Below are positions 1 through 8,940 of a stretch of 59,871 bases of DNA, piece by piece (the stretch's first letter is position 1; each line of letters opens with the position of its first letter). Location: NCBI RefSeq assembly GCF_021740465.1, contig NZ_JAIOZR010000013.1, forward strand, positions 1 through 59,871. Direction: 5' to 3'. The stretch is from Chlorobium sp. (GTDB lineage Bacteria > Bacteroidota > Chlorobiia > Chlorobiales > Chlorobiaceae). The notes beneath the pieces are model-generated. The model did not search any database. It had not been told where the DNA came from and saw nothing but the letters and a program-made list of their open reading frames with translations. The position numbers and the translations under genes are program-made.

Positions 1-138
1 GTTGACAAGTTCTCTCAAAAAAGTGCCTCCGAAGGGTCATCGGAGACTACAGGGCAGCAACAAGAAGCTGCATAACCAACCGGTGGGTTACCACCTTAAA
101 CTTGACCTTTTTTTGTCTGCTCAATGGGGTCCACTTCA
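1..138 (+). mobile_element. Right-hand end of an insertion sequence, cut by the window edge
   Basis: These 138 bases recur without mismatch, inverted, at 59733-59870. The match stops sharply at 138/139 with ...GTCCACTTCA, so the element ends TG...CA, a property of the IS3, IS21 and IS481 families. The first frame is open for 24 codons from the window edge to a TAA at 73-75 and is probably the C-terminus of a transposase or helper protein. Then come about 60 non-coding bases with two related GACC/GTCC-type blocks, which recall the multiple terminal repeats of IS21-like elements. The body of the element lies outside the window, so the family is not settled. Confidence 0.72.
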
Positions 139-225
139 CGTCTGCACATGATCAGAGTTATTTTGCCATGACGTGTTATGATACCCTATGGGTGATGTTA
201 CATAAATCAGCAGGATTTTTACACG

Positions 226-1218
226 TCAGCCGATATTTACCACTGTCCGGCCTTTCAGCTTTCCCTGAAGCATGAGTTCTATTCTACCGGGCAGATCGCC
301 AAGCGGGATTTCCGTACAGAGCTTTTCGAGCCCTTCCGGCTTCCACCGGCCCGAGAGTTTTTTCCAGACCTTTTCCCGGAGGGCAAGAGGGCAGTTCTGC
401 GAGTCGATGCCGATGAGCGATACGCCTCTGAGAATGAAAGGATAGACCGTTATGTCGAGTTTCGGCGAAGCCGCGTTGCCGCAGCAGGTAACCACGCCCA
501 TCGGCTGCATCGATTTGATGATATTGCCGAGAATATGGCCGCCCACGGTGTCCACGGCCCCGGCGAACCTGGCGTCGAGCAGCGCGCTCCCGGTTTCCGC
601 TTCGTAATCCCTGCGCATAAGGATTTCGCTCGCTCCAAGGCCGAGCAGATAATCGCTTTCCTGCTCCTTGCCGGTCATGGCCGCAACGCGGTATCCGAGT
701 CCGGCGAGCAGGGCCACGGCAAGCGAGCCTACGCCTCCGGTCGCTCCCGAAACCACTATGTTCCCCTCTTCGGGTCTGACCGATTCTGTCAGGCGGAGCA
801 CCGAAAGAGCAGAAGTAAGGCCGGCCGTGCCGAGTATCATGGATTCGCGCATCGTCAGCCCTTCCGGCAGCACCACGGCCCATTCCGGCGGAACCCTGAT
901 GTACTCTGCGAAGCCTCCTGAGGTGTTCATGCCGAGGTCGTAACCGGTGATGATGACGGTGTCGTTTTCGCGGAATTTTTCCGAGTCTGAAGCGACGACC
1001 GTTCCCACGGCATCGATTCCCGGCGTGTGGGGATAGCGTCTGCTCACCCCTCTGTTGCCGCTTGCCGAAAGCGCGTCCTTGAAGTTCAGCGATGAGTACC
1101 GTACCCTCACGAGCAGCCCGTGCCGGGGCAGGTCGGCGATGCGTTTTTTTATCACCGTTCCCGTGAATGCGCTGTCCCGCTCTGCGACGACGAATGCGTC
1201 GAACTCCCTTTGTTCCAT
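226..1218 (-). CDS. acuI: YhdH/AcuI-family quinone oxidoreductase-like protein (putative acrylyl-CoA reductase)
   Basis: A zinc-independent medium-chain dehydrogenase/reductase of 330 residues, the usual length for the YhdH/AcuI family, whose studied members reduce acrylyl-CoA to propionyl-CoA with NADPH. The N-terminal GroES-like domain contains SSLNFKDALS and TPGIDAVGTV. The Rossmann domain carries SGATGGVGSLAVALL and the family-typical GYRVAAMTGK. I chose the ATG at 1218 because the protein then begins MEQREFDAFVV like its relatives; an upstream in-frame ATG at 1269 would add 17 atypical residues. The gene stands alone, divergent from tpx, with its stop 87 bases from the IS end. A link to the propionate operon at 33.7-42.8 kb through propionyl-CoA is possible but inferred. 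Confidence 0.85.
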   Translation of the reverse strand: MEQREFDAFVVAERDSAFTGTVIKKRIADLPRHGLLVRVRYSSLNFKDALSASGNRGVSRRYPHTPGIDAVGTVVASDSEKFRENDTVIITGYDLGMNTSGGFAEYIRVPPEWAVVLPEGLTMRESMILGTAGLTSALSVLRLTESVRPEEGNIVVSGATGGVGSLAVALLAGLGYRVAAMTGKEQESDYLLGLGASEILMRRDYEAETGSALLDARFAGAVDTVGGHILGNIIKSMQPMGVVTCCGNAASPKLDITVYPFILRGVSLIGIDSQNCPLALREKVWKKLSGRWKPEGLEKLCTEIPLGDLPGRIELMLQGKLKGRTVVNIG

Positions 1219-1398
1219 ACTGTTTCGCAAAATGGTTGCCGTTTTCAGGAAGGTACCGCTTCTTTTCATGACGGGAAAACGGGAGGGGAGATGAAACTTA
1301 ATGCAGCCGGTCCCGGTTTTTTGGGTTACGCTGTCGAAAAACCTGTATTTCCCGTTTTTGAAATCGGATCAAACATCAAACATTAACCCTTCGTTCCT

Positions 1399-1899
1399 AT
1401 GGCAACAGTTACCCTGAAAGGCAATCCGGTGGAGACCTCCGGCGAACTTCCGGCAATCGGCGTTGAAATGCCGTTTTTCTGTCTGGTGAAGACCGATCTT
1501 TCGGAATCAGGCCCGGCAGATTATGAGGGCAAGCGTCTTGTGCTGAATATTTTTCCAAGTCTCGATACTGCCGTTTGCGCGGCTTCGGTCAGACGTTTCA
1601 ACCAGGAGGCGGCTTCGTTCGACAATACCGTGGTGCTGTGCATATCCGCAGATCTTCCGTTCGCCCACAAGCGGTTCTGCGAGGTGGAGGGGCTGAGCGA
1701 CGTGGTGCCGCTTTCGGTGTTCCGTTCACCGGAGTTCGGCAGGGATTTCGGCGTGCAGCTCACGACGGGTCCGCTCAAGGGCCTGCTTGCTCGTGCGGTG
1801 GTCATAGTCGATAACGAGCACCGGGTGGTGTACAGCGAACTGGTGCCTGAAATCGTCGAGGAGCCGGATTATGCGGCAGCGCTGAAAGTGCTCGGTTGA
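1399..1899 (+). CDS. tpx: Thiol peroxidase (atypical 2-Cys peroxiredoxin)
   Basis: Reduces H2O2 and organic peroxides using thioredoxin as electron donor. At 166 residues it matches the Tpx family. The peroxidatic cysteine is Cys60 in SLDTAVCAASVRRF and the resolving cysteine is Cys94 in LPFAHKRFCEVEG, the same spacing as in E. coli Tpx (61/95). There is no signal peptide, so it is cytoplasmic. It is monocistronic and ends 47 bases before a strong intrinsic terminator. A thioredoxin that could serve as its reductant is encoded at 29752-30060. The bases over and after its stop resemble the unit of the tandem repeat at 4035-4338. Confidence 0.95.
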   Translation: MATVTLKGNPVETSGELPAIGVEMPFFCLVKTDLSESGPADYEGKRLVLNIFPSLDTAVCAASVRRFNQEAASFDNTVVLCISADLPFAHKRFCEVEGLSDVVPLSVFRSPEFGRDFGVQLTTGPLKGLLARAVVIVDNEHRVVYSELVPEIVEEPDYAAALKVLG

Positions 1900-1946
1900 C
1901 ACTCGCGCTCCTGCAGTGGTACCATATGTCCCATCGGTCACATGAC

Positions 1947-1984
1947 AACAGAAAAAGCCGGCCTCGTGCAGGCTTTTTCTGTTT
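1947..1984 (+). terminator. Intrinsic terminator after tpx
   Basis: A perfect 13-base-pair stem (AACAGAAAAAGCC / GGCTTTTTCTGTT) around an 11-base loop. The right arm is T-rich and continues into TTG, so the structure also works as the poly-U tail of a classic hairpin terminator. It sits 47 bases after the tpx stop and 112 bases before the glucanase start. Confidence 0.85.
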
Positions 1985-2095
1985 GTTGAGATATGGTTTA
2001 TTCTGTTTAAATCAAGCGTTTTATGCTTATACTTCGGGCAGTGCTTTTTCCCGGCCCGGCCCAGCCGCCCGATAACCCCATACCAGTGATGCAAC

Positions 2096-4027
2096 ATGGC
2101 GAAGAACACCGTTGAACGCAGTCTCAGGGAGATTGATTTTCGAAAACTTGTCGAAGGCAGAGATTTCTACTCCTCCCCGGCGGCCTGGGAGGACGAGGTG
2201 CTCTATTTTCTCTTTCTCGACCGCTTTTCCGACGGACGGGAGTTCGGCGGGTTTTCCGATAACACGGGCAACCCCGTTACGGGGCCTGAAGCCGACAGGA
2301 ATACTCCGCTGTTCTGCCAGGGGAGCGATGCCGGTTCTGCTGACCGGCAGACATGGTTCGAGGCCGGCAGGAACTGGTGCGGAGGTACCATTTCGGGCAT
2401 GAAAGAGAAGCTGGGTTACCTGAAGCGGCTCGGTATTTCGGCGGTCTGGATAAGCCCGGTGTTCCGCCAGGTGACCGGCAGCAGCGATTACCACGGTTAC
2501 GGTATCCAGAATTTCCTCGACGTCGATCCGCATTTCGGTACCCGCGAGGAGCTGAAGGATTTTGTCCGGACAGCGCATGCTCTTGGCATCAGGGTTATTC
2601 TCGATATCATCATCAATCATGCCGGAGATGTATTCGCTTACGAAGGAGATCGGCAGTATACCTATCAGGACGGTCGCCAGTGGCCTGTGCATGGATATCG
2701 CAGCCGGAGCGGCGATCCGGGAAGCCTCTCTTTCGGTGTGGCGGAGGATGGGGACTTCAGTGGAGCTGTCTGGCCAGTGGAGCTGCAGCATGAGTCTGCA
2801 TGGAGCCGTCATGGACAGATCAGGAACTGGGACGGGTTTCCGGAGTTTCTCGATGGCGATTTCTGTACGCTGAAGGATGTCAATCTGGGTGAAGGTCTCA
2901 AGGACCCTTCTGTGGCATGGGATCTGCAGCGGCGAATCCGTGAGTTCAGAGCTTCGCAGGCACTGAAGGATCTGTCGCTTGTCTATCAGTTCTGGATCGC
3001 CTATGCGGATATCGACGGTTACCGGCTCGATACCGTGAAGCACATGGAGCCCGGCGCTGTGCGCTATTTCGCGACTGCGGTACACGAGTTCGCGGCTTCC
3101 ATCGGCAAGGAAAATTTCTACATCATCGGCGAGATTACCGGCGGACGTTCCCATGCAACCGCCATTCTCGATACAACAGGGCTCGATGCCGCGCTCGGTA
3201 TCAACGATATGCCCGACAAGCTGGAGTTCATGGTAAAAGGGTGGCGCAGTCCCGGCAACCCCGATACCGAGGAGCAGGAGGGGTATTTCGACCTGTTCCG
3301 CAACAGTCTTCTCGACAACAAGAGTTCCCGACAGTGGTTCGGCAGTCATGTGGTTACCATGTTCGACGACCATGACCAGGTAGGTGTGAAGCACAAGTTC
3401 CGTTTTGCCGGCGACAGTGTTCAGAGCGAGCTGTTGCTTCCTGCCGCACTCGGCCTGAACCTCGCTTCGGCGGGGATTCCCTGCATCTATTACGGCACGG
3501 AACAGGCCTTCAACGGTGCCGACCATCGCAATGGTGACGATTCCTACAGCGACGTCTTCCTTCGCGAGTGCATGTTCGGCGGGCGGTTCGGTTCCCGCCA
3601 GAGTACGCACCGGCATTTTTTCAATGAAGAACATCCCGTTTACCGCTTCATCAGCGAAGTTACAGCGCTCCGCAGGCAGCGTATCGAGCTGCGCCGGGGC
3701 AGGCAGTATCTTCGCCAGGTTTCCGCTACAGGCTATGACGGGGATTTTTATTACCCGCAGCCGATAGACGGGACGCTGCGCTGGGTTATTGCCTGGTCGC
3801 GCATTTTCGCGGGCAGCGAGAGCCTTTGCGCGATCAATACCGATATCGGGCAGGCGCTTACGGTTTACGCGGTGGTCGACAGCACCATTCATCCGCCCGG
3901 CAGCACCATGCAGTGCCTCTTTTCCTCTGCTGAGGATTTCCGCCAGCACGGCGTTACGGTCGAGGCGCGCCAGGGTTCGGCCGTTCGCATTACTGTACCG
4001 GCGGGGGGATTTGTGGTGTACGGATAA
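2096..4027 (+). CDS. GH13 alpha-amylase family glycoside hydrolase
   Basis: Predicted to hydrolyse or rearrange alpha-1,4/1,6-glucans, most likely stored glycogen. The protein has 643 residues and no signal peptide, so it is intracellular. All four GH13 barrel motifs are present: region I DIIINH (170-175), region II GYRLDTVKH with nucleophile Asp312, region III GEITGG with acid/base Glu346, and region IV FDDHDQ (423-428). The barrel is followed by a beta-rich C-terminal domain ending VPAGGFVVYG. The exact specificity (amylase, debranching enzyme or trehalose-related) cannot be read from the motifs. The gene is alone, between the tpx terminator and a tandem repeat array that starts eight bases after its stop. 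Confidence 0.88.
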   Translation: MAKNTVERSLREIDFRKLVEGRDFYSSPAAWEDEVLYFLFLDRFSDGREFGGFSDNTGNPVTGPEADRNTPLFCQGSDAGSADRQTWFEAGRNWCGGTISGMKEKLGYLKRLGISAVWISPVFRQVTGSSDYHGYGIQNFLDVDPHFGTREELKDFVRTAHALGIRVILDIIINHAGDVFAYEGDRQYTYQDGRQWPVHGYRSRSGDPGSLSFGVAEDGDFSGAVWPVELQHESAWSRHGQIRNWDGFPEFLDGDFCTLKDVNLGEGLKDPSVAWDLQRRIREFRASQALKDLSLVYQFWIAYADIDGYRLDTVKHMEPGAVRYFATAVHEFAASIGKENFYIIGEITGGRSHATAILDTTGLDAALGINDMPDKLEFMVKGWRSPGNPDTEEQEGYFDLFRNSLLDNKSSRQWFGSHVVTMFDDHDQVGVKHKFRFAGDSVQSELLLPAALGLNLASAGIPCIYYGTEQAFNGADHRNGDDSYSDVFLRECMFGGRFGSRQSTHRHFFNEEHPVYRFISEVTALRRQRIELRRGRQYLRQVSATGYDGDFYYPQPIDGTLRWVIAWSRIFAGSESLCAINTDIGQALTVYAVVDSTIHPPGSTMQCLFSSAEDFRQHGVTVEARQGSAVRITVPAGGFVVYG

Positions 4028-4034
4028 GGGGGGG

Positions 4035-4338
4035 ACTTGGCACTCGCGCCCCCGATGGGCCGGGGGGACTTGGCACTCGCGCCCCCGATGTGTCGGGGGG
4101 ACTTGACACTCGCGCCCCCGATGTGTCGGGGGGGACTTGGCACTCGCGCCCCCGATGTGTCGGGGGGGACTTGGCACTCGCGCCCCCGATGTGTCGGGGC
4201 GGACTTGACACTCGCGCCCCCGATGGGTCGGGGGGACTTGGCACTCGCGCCCCCGATGTGTCGGGGGGACTTGGCACTCGCGCCCCCGATGTGTCGGGGG
4301 GACTTGGCACTCGCGCCCCCGATGGGTCGGGGGCTTGA
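4035..4338. repeat. Tandem array of nine 33/34-base hairpin-forming units
   Basis: Units begin with ACTTG at 4035, 4068, 4101, 4135, 4169, 4203, 4236, 4269 and 4302; a partial tenth follows at about 4335. Each unit has the form ACTTGGCACTCGCG, then CCCCCGATGTGTCGGGGG, then G. The second block is an inverted repeat (CCCCCGA / TCGGGGG) with a four-base loop, TGTG or TGGG. Three unit-to-unit steps are 34 bases, the rest 33. Because 33 is a multiple of three, long repetitive open frames run through on both strands, but they look like by-products. Hairpins this close to the glucanase stop could terminate its transcript, though no T-tract follows. Confidence 0.93.
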
Positions 4339-4358
4339 TACGAGGGTATATTTTCCAG

Positions 4359-4388
4359 TCCCGGAGGGACGACATATCGGTAGAACGG
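4359..4388. repeat. Candidate dispersed REP-like element
   Basis: A small stem-loop, GTCCC-GGA-GGGAC (4359-4371), is followed by GACATATCGGTAGAAC. From memory, short elements of this pattern (a GGGAC palindrome followed by an AT-rich tail ending in TAGAA) are dispersed in intergenic regions of Chlorobi and Bacteroidetes. Only one copy lies in this window, so its repetitive nature is not shown here. Confidence 0.4.
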
Positions 4389-4473
4389 TGGCCATTCCCC
4401 CAGTCCGTTTTTTTGCCGTATATTGACGGGTAAAGAGGATAAGCCCTTTCCGGAACAACAAGTCAGGAATCAA

Positions 4474-5130
4474 ATGTTTACGGGAATCGTGAAGGATATA
4501 GGTACCATCGGCGCGGCCGCCAGGCGCAATGGCGGCTTGCGCCTTCGGGTGCAGCATGCGGGATCCGAGGCATTCAGCGGTCTGTCGGTCGATGAAAGCG
4601 TCAGCGTCAACGGAGCGTGCCAGACCGTGGTTTCGGTTGCGGATGGCTGGTTCGAGGTCGATACGGTCGAGGAAACGCTTCTGAAAACCACGCTGGGCTC
4701 GCTCTGTAGCGGTGCGCCGGTGAACCTCGAACGAGCGCTCCGGCCGATGGACCGTCTGGGCGGCCATTTCGTGCTCGGCCATGTGGACTGCGTCGGTGTG
4801 GTGAAGGAGGTACGCGAGCTCGGTTACAGCCGGGAGATATGGATATCCTATCCTGAGGAGTTCAGCGCCTGCATGGTTTCGGCAGGTTCCGTCGCCATCG
4901 ACGGCATCAGCCTGACGGTGGCCAGACTCGGCGAGGCTTCGTTCGCCGTTGCCGTGATTCCCTACACCTTCAGGCACACCACCATCAGCGCCCTTGCGGC
5001 CGGAAGCCGGGTGAACCTTGAATTCGATATACTGGGCAAGTATGTCGCACGGCAGTTCTCCCTGTCGATCGCTTCGCCCTCCCAGGTGTCGCGGCTCGAT
5101 GAGGCGTGGCTGCGCGAGAACGGATTTTGA
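4474..5130 (+). CDS. ribE: Riboflavin synthase, alpha chain
   Basis: Dismutates two 6,7-dimethyl-8-ribityllumazine molecules to riboflavin plus the pyrimidine by-product, the last step of riboflavin synthesis. The 218-residue protein has the expected two tandem lumazine-binding barrels. The first opens with MFTGIV, the family's near-invariant N-terminus, and contains VNGACQTV. The second opens with [10 protein letters not shown] and contains [11 protein letters not shown]. This fixes the start at 4474, preceded by AGGAAT, rather than at an in-frame start 51 bases upstream. The rarA start lies three bases after its stop, so the two are probably cotranscribed. No FMN riboswitch is apparent between the repeats and the start. 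Confidence 0.95.
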   Translation: MFTGIVKDIGTIGAAARRNGGLRLRVQHAGSEAFSGLSVDESVSVNGACQTVVSVADGWFEVDTVEETLLKTTLGSLCSGAPVNLERALRPMDRLGGHFVLGHVDCVGVVKEVRELGYSREIWISYPEEFSACMVSAGSVAIDGISLTVARLGEASFAVAVIPYTFRHTTISALAAGSRVNLEFDILGKYVARQFSLSIASPSQVSRLDEAWLRENGF

Positions 5131-5132
5131 CC

Positions 5133-6482
5133 ATGGTCGGCCGCGACTCTCTTCAGCCCGATCTGTTCGGACTTCCGGACAACCCTGACGGAGGAACTCC
5201 AGAGCGGTTTCAGCCGCTTGCAGAACGGATGCGCCCCCGAAATCTCGACGATCTCTGCGGCCAGGAGCACCTTGCCGGAAAGGAGGGGCCGCTGCGCGGT
5301 TTTCTGGGGGGGGAGAGGCTGCCTTCCATGATTTTCTGGGGGCCTCCAGGGTCTGGAAAGACCACTCTTGCCGAAATCTGCGCCAGGGCGCTGCACTACC
5401 GTTTTGAACAGCTTTCGGCCATCGACGCCGGGGTGAAGGAGGTGCGCAAGGCGCTCGACGGCGCTCGCCAGTCGGCGCGTTCCGGCTTGAGGACCATTCT
5501 CTTTATCGATGAAATCCATCGTTTCAACAAGGCTCAGCAGGATACCCTGCTGCATGCCATCGAGCAGGGGCTGATCATTCTTGTCGGCGCGACCACCGAA
5601 AATCCCTCGTTCGAGATCAATGCCGCGCTGTTGAGCCGGATGCAGGTCTATGTTCTCAAACAGCTCTCCGGAAGCGATATCGAGGCGGTCATCCGGCGGG
5701 CGCTGGAGTGCGACACTCTTTTGAAGGAGCGCCATGTGGTGATCGAGGACCTTCCGTTTCTTCTGCAGTTTGCCGGGGGTGACGCGCGCAAGGCGCTCAA
5801 TGCACTCGAAGCGGCCGTTGCCCTCGCCGATCCCGGAAGCAGGGCGGTATCGGTAACGCGCGCCATGCTTGAACGTGCCCTGCAGCACAAGGCGCCGATC
5901 TACGATAAAGGGGGCGAAGCCCATTACGATACCATATCGGCATTCATCAAGTCCATGCGGGGAAGCGATCCGGATGCGGCGCTTTTCTGGCTTGCGAGAA
6001 TGATCGAAGGCGGGGAGGACCCTCTCTTCATTGCTCGCAGGATGGTGATTTTCGCCAGTGAGGATATCGGCAATGCCGACCCTTTCGCGCTCTCGCTTGC
6101 GGTATCGGTGTTTCAGGCGGTCCAGATGATCGGACTGCCCGAGGCCAGGATCAACCTTGCCCACGGGGTAACCTATCTTGCGGCTTCTCCGAAATCGAAC
6201 GCCAGCTACGAGGGTATCAACGAGGCCATGCGCGCGGCCGGAAGTTTCCAGGATGCCGCAGTGCCGCTGCATCTGTGCAATGCGTCCACTTCACTCATGA
6301 AAACCATGGGTTACGGCGAGGGGTACCGCTATCCTCACCATTATCCCGGCCATTTTGTGGAACAGCACTATTTCCCGGAAGGCATGCAGCCCCACTCGTT
6401 CTACCGCCCTTCGGACGAGGGCAGGGAGAAAACGCTTGGCGAAAGGTTGCGGCGGTTGTGGACGGAGCGCTACCGCTCCTGA
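5133..6482 (+). CDS. rarA: Replication-associated recombination protein A (AAA+ ATPase)
   Basis: A RarA/MgsA/WRNIP1-family clamp-loader-like ATPase acting at stalled replication forks. Of its 449 residues, the AAA+ core occupies the first third: Walker [10 protein letters not shown] and Walker [17 protein letters not shown], with sensor-1 [11 protein letters not shown] after it. The C-terminal tetramerisation domain includes [20 protein letters not shown] and YLAASPKSN. The N-terminal segment DSLQPDLFG resembles a beta-clamp-binding peptide, as known in this family. The start at 5133 follows the ribE stop by two bases; an upstream in-frame start would overlap ribE. Confidence 0.94.
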   Translation: MVGRDSLQPDLFGLPDNPDGGTPERFQPLAERMRPRNLDDLCGQEHLAGKEGPLRGFLGGERLPSMIFWGPPGSGKTTLAEICARALHYRFEQLSAIDAGVKEVRKALDGARQSARSGLRTILFIDEIHRFNKAQQDTLLHAIEQGLIILVGATTENPSFEINAALLSRMQVYVLKQLSGSDIEAVIRRALECDTLLKERHVVIEDLPFLLQFAGGDARKALNALEAAVALADPGSRAVSVTRAMLERALQHKAPIYDKGGEAHYDTISAFIKSMRGSDPDAALFWLARMIEGGEDPLFIARRMVIFASEDIGNADPFALSLAVSVFQAVQMIGLPEARINLAHGVTYLAASPKSNASYEGINEAMRAAGSFQDAAVPLHLCNASTSLMKTMGYGEGYRYPHHYPGHFVEQHYFPEGMQPHSFYRPSDEGREKTLGERLRRLWTERYRS

Positions 6483-6569
6483 ATTTTTATGAACCTTCGG
6501 CTCTTTGTATATTCCAAAACGTGATAAGCGGTCGATTTCTTTTGTCAACATGTATGATGTGACTCTTTT

Positions 6570-7961
6570 ATGAACAGGTTCATACTGCCGGTTGTTTTTT
6601 TCTTCGTTTTTCTCCTTCCCCTTCCGGTTTTGCCGGCAGAACCGGCGTCCACCGGCGACAGTTCGAGCTACAGGCTTACCCTCGACGATGCTGTGCGCCT
6701 TGGGCTCGAAAAGAGCCGTTCGCTCGAGATCGCCCGTCTCGACCGGCAGATGGCTTCCGCCAAGATACGGGAAACCTGGTCCGAGGTGCTTCCGCAGATC
6801 ACTTCCGGTTTTACCTATACCCGTTCCCTGAAGCCTTCGGTACTTTTTTTCCCGAATGTTTTTTCTGACCCTCCCAACCTGAATTCTTTCACCCCTCTTG
6901 AAATCAGTGCCGACAACTCCGCATCGGCAACGCTCGATCTGCGACAGAAAATTTTCGATGGTGCGGCCATAGCGGGCATCAGGGCGGCTTCGGTAGTCCG
7001 CAAGATGAGCGATGAGGCATACCGGAACACCGAATCGGCGGTCGTTGCCGACATCAAGCAGTCCTATTTCGACGCACTGATTTCCAGAGACCGCCTTAAA
7101 CTTATCCGGCAGAGCATCGAGCGGTGGGAGCTTGCGCAAAAGGATACCAGGGCGATGTTCCGCCAGGGCATTGCCGCCGACATCGATACCCTTCAGGCGT
7201 TTCTTTCGGTTGAAAATCTCCGTCCCGATCTCATCCAGGCCGAGAATATGGTTGGCATCAGCATGACAAGGCTGAAAAACGCCATGGGTATTTCGGCCGA
7301 CAGCGAGGTGACGCTTACCGGAAAGCTCGAGGTTCCTCCGGCATCCTACCCTGGGGATATCGCTTCGGCTTACCGTGAAGCGCTGCAATCGAGGCCCGAC
7401 CTTCGCCAGCTTGAACTGCAGGTTTCGGCCGAGGACGAAAAGGTTTTTGCCGCGCGGGCGGAGCGCTTTCCCGTTCTGTCGGCTTTCGGCCAGCTTGAAA
7501 CGCAGAGCGCCTTCAACGACGACGTCAGCCTTTCGGATTCAAACTGGCCGGTTTCATCGGCTGTCGGCCTGCAGCTGAGCCTGCCGATTTTTACCGGCTT
7601 CAGAATCAGTGCCAGGGTGGAGCAGGCCAAGATATCGCGTCTGCAGGTGATGACCCGTTATGCCGACCTCAAGGCATCTATCAGAACCGATGTAGAGGTT
7701 CGTCTTTCGGCTTTCCGGGAAGCGCAGAAGCGCATCGCGGTGCAGTCGAAAACCATCAGCGTTGCCGAACGCAGCTACCGGATATCGCAGCTACGCTTTC
7801 GTGAGGGCATCGGTTCGCGTCTCGAACTCAGCGACGCGGAGCTGCAGCTGAATCGGGCTAAAACCAACTACCTGCAGGCCGTTTACGACTACATGACCGC
7901 CAGTGTGCTGCTCGACCGGGCTCTGGGGCGTTCGGCGGTGGCGGTTGCCGCCGGAAGGTGA
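6570..7961 (+). CDS. TolC-family outer membrane efflux protein
   Basis: A trimeric outer-membrane channel of the TolC/OEP family that would export small molecules together with an inner-membrane pump. Of 463 residues, about the first 22 form a signal peptide (MNRFILPVVFFFVFLLPLPV, cleaved near LPA-EP). Two OEP repeats follow, each with long helical heptads; the first contains LTLDDAVRLGLEKSRSLEIA, the second FREGIGSRLELSDAELQL. No periplasmic adaptor or pump gene lies next to it, so the partner must be elsewhere and the substrate is unknown. The neighbouring methyltransferase gene is convergent and ends 19 bases away. Confidence 0.9.
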   Translation: MNRFILPVVFFFVFLLPLPVLPAEPASTGDSSSYRLTLDDAVRLGLEKSRSLEIARLDRQMASAKIRETWSEVLPQITSGFTYTRSLKPSVLFFPNVFSDPPNLNSFTPLEISADNSASATLDLRQKIFDGAAIAGIRAASVVRKMSDEAYRNTESAVVADIKQSYFDALISRDRLKLIRQSIERWELAQKDTRAMFRQGIAADIDTLQAFLSVENLRPDLIQAENMVGISMTRLKNAMGISADSEVTLTGKLEVPPASYPGDIASAYREALQSRPDLRQLELQVSAEDEKVFAARAERFPVLSAFGQLETQSAFNDDVSLSDSNWPVSSAVGLQLSLPIFTGFRISARVEQAKISRLQVMTRYADLKASIRTDVEVRLSAFREAQKRIAVQSKTISVAERSYRISQLRFREGIGSRLELSDAELQLNRAKTNYLQAVYDYMTASVLLDRALGRSAVAVAAGR

Positions 7962-7980
7962 AGGCTGGTCTGGTATCTCT

Positions 7981-8925
7981 TTACGAGCGCTTGCGGATAA
8001 AATAGACCAGGGTGGATGCGTGCCGAAGTCTGAAAATGGATGCCGTAACGCCGAGAGCGCTTTGCAGCAGTGCGTTGGCCATATTCCGGAATCCGAAACG
8101 GCGACCACGAGCTGCTGCTGCAAGTTTTTCGCTGTACCAGCAGGTGTAGAGGGTGTCGGCCAACCAGGGCACCGTCCTGAAAATCTCCAGTCCGTGATGT
8201 TCGAGCAGTTCGGCAAGCGTGGCGGGGGTGAAGTGCCAGAGATGGCGCGGAGCGTCCCATGCGACCCAGTTTTCCCGATAGCGCCGTGCGTCGAGGCTTT
8301 CGGGGTTGGGCAGAGCAACAACCACCACACCCTTCTCTTCGAGCCTCCCGGCCGTTCCGGCCAGAACTCCGTTCAGGTCGTGCACATGTTCGAGCGCATG
8401 CCAGAAAACAATCCGGTCGAACCTCGATTCCCGTTCCAGCTCATCGATTCCGCTTCTGTATATCCTTATTCCCGAATGGCTTTCCGCAATATCCGCCGCC
8501 AGGCCATCGGTTTCGATGCCTGCGAGATGTTCGGCGGGGATGCCTTTTTTCCGGTGCAGATGCTTCAACAGATCGCCCGTGGAACATCCTGTTTCAAGTA
8601 CCCGAATCGATCCGGCGGCTTTTTTGGTTCCATGGAGCACCAGAGCGGCTTTCAGGTTCAGGAGCAGCCTGCGGGCGGAAAGGTAGATGCGGTCCCTGTT
8701 TGAGCAGGCAAGGGTTTCATGCAGGTGCGGGTCGTAAGCGCCTTCAGGGCCTTCGTGATAGTAGCCGTGGATTTCTGTGGCGCCGGGTCGAGGATTGAGC
8801 ATAAGCAAGCCGCACGACGGCGAGCGGACAAGCTTCCACCGGGTGGAGGGATCGAATCGGTCGGGTAGTTCAAAAAAAGGCTCGAAATCCGGTGAGCCGC
8901 AGATGGGGCAGGGGATGGTTTCCAT
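7981..8925 (-). CDS. Class I SAM-dependent methyltransferase with N-terminal zinc-binding motif
   Basis: A 314-residue protein starting with a CPICG motif (residues 6-10), later followed by SCGLLMLNPRP, which together resemble the small zinc ribbon found in front of many Methyltransf_23 domains. SAM-binding motif I is VLETGCSTGDLLKHL, followed by GIETDGLAADIA and FDRIVFWHALEHVHD. The C-terminal part (ENWVAWDAPRHLWHFTP) is typical of methyltransferases acting on sugars or lipid-linked substrates, but the substrate cannot be named. It lies 15 bases downstream of the HIT gene in the same orientation, probably in one transcript. Confidence 0.85.
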   Translation of the reverse strand: METIPCPICGSPDFEPFFELPDRFDPSTRWKLVRSPSCGLLMLNPRPGATEIHGYYHEGPEGAYDPHLHETLACSNRDRIYLSARRLLLNLKAALVLHGTKKAAGSIRVLETGCSTGDLLKHLHRKKGIPAEHLAGIETDGLAADIAESHSGIRIYRSGIDELERESRFDRIVFWHALEHVHDLNGVLAGTAGRLEEKGVVVVALPNPESLDARRYRENWVAWDAPRHLWHFTPATLAELLEHHGLEIFRTVPWLADTLYTCWYSEKLAAAARGRRFGFRNMANALLQSALGVTASIFRLRHASTLVYFIRKRS

Positions 8926-8940
8926 CAGAGGTGCGCAGGT

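Noticed and set aside
4035-4338. Tandem repeats as a CRISPR array
   Set aside because: The units are contiguous 33/34-base copies with no unique spacers, and there are no cas genes in the window.
2027-4375. A 782-codon minus-strand open frame covering the glucanase gene and the tandem repeats
   Set aside because: Antisense to a GH13 gene with all four motifs; its N-terminal part is just the 11-codon translation of the repeats, and no domain is recognisable.
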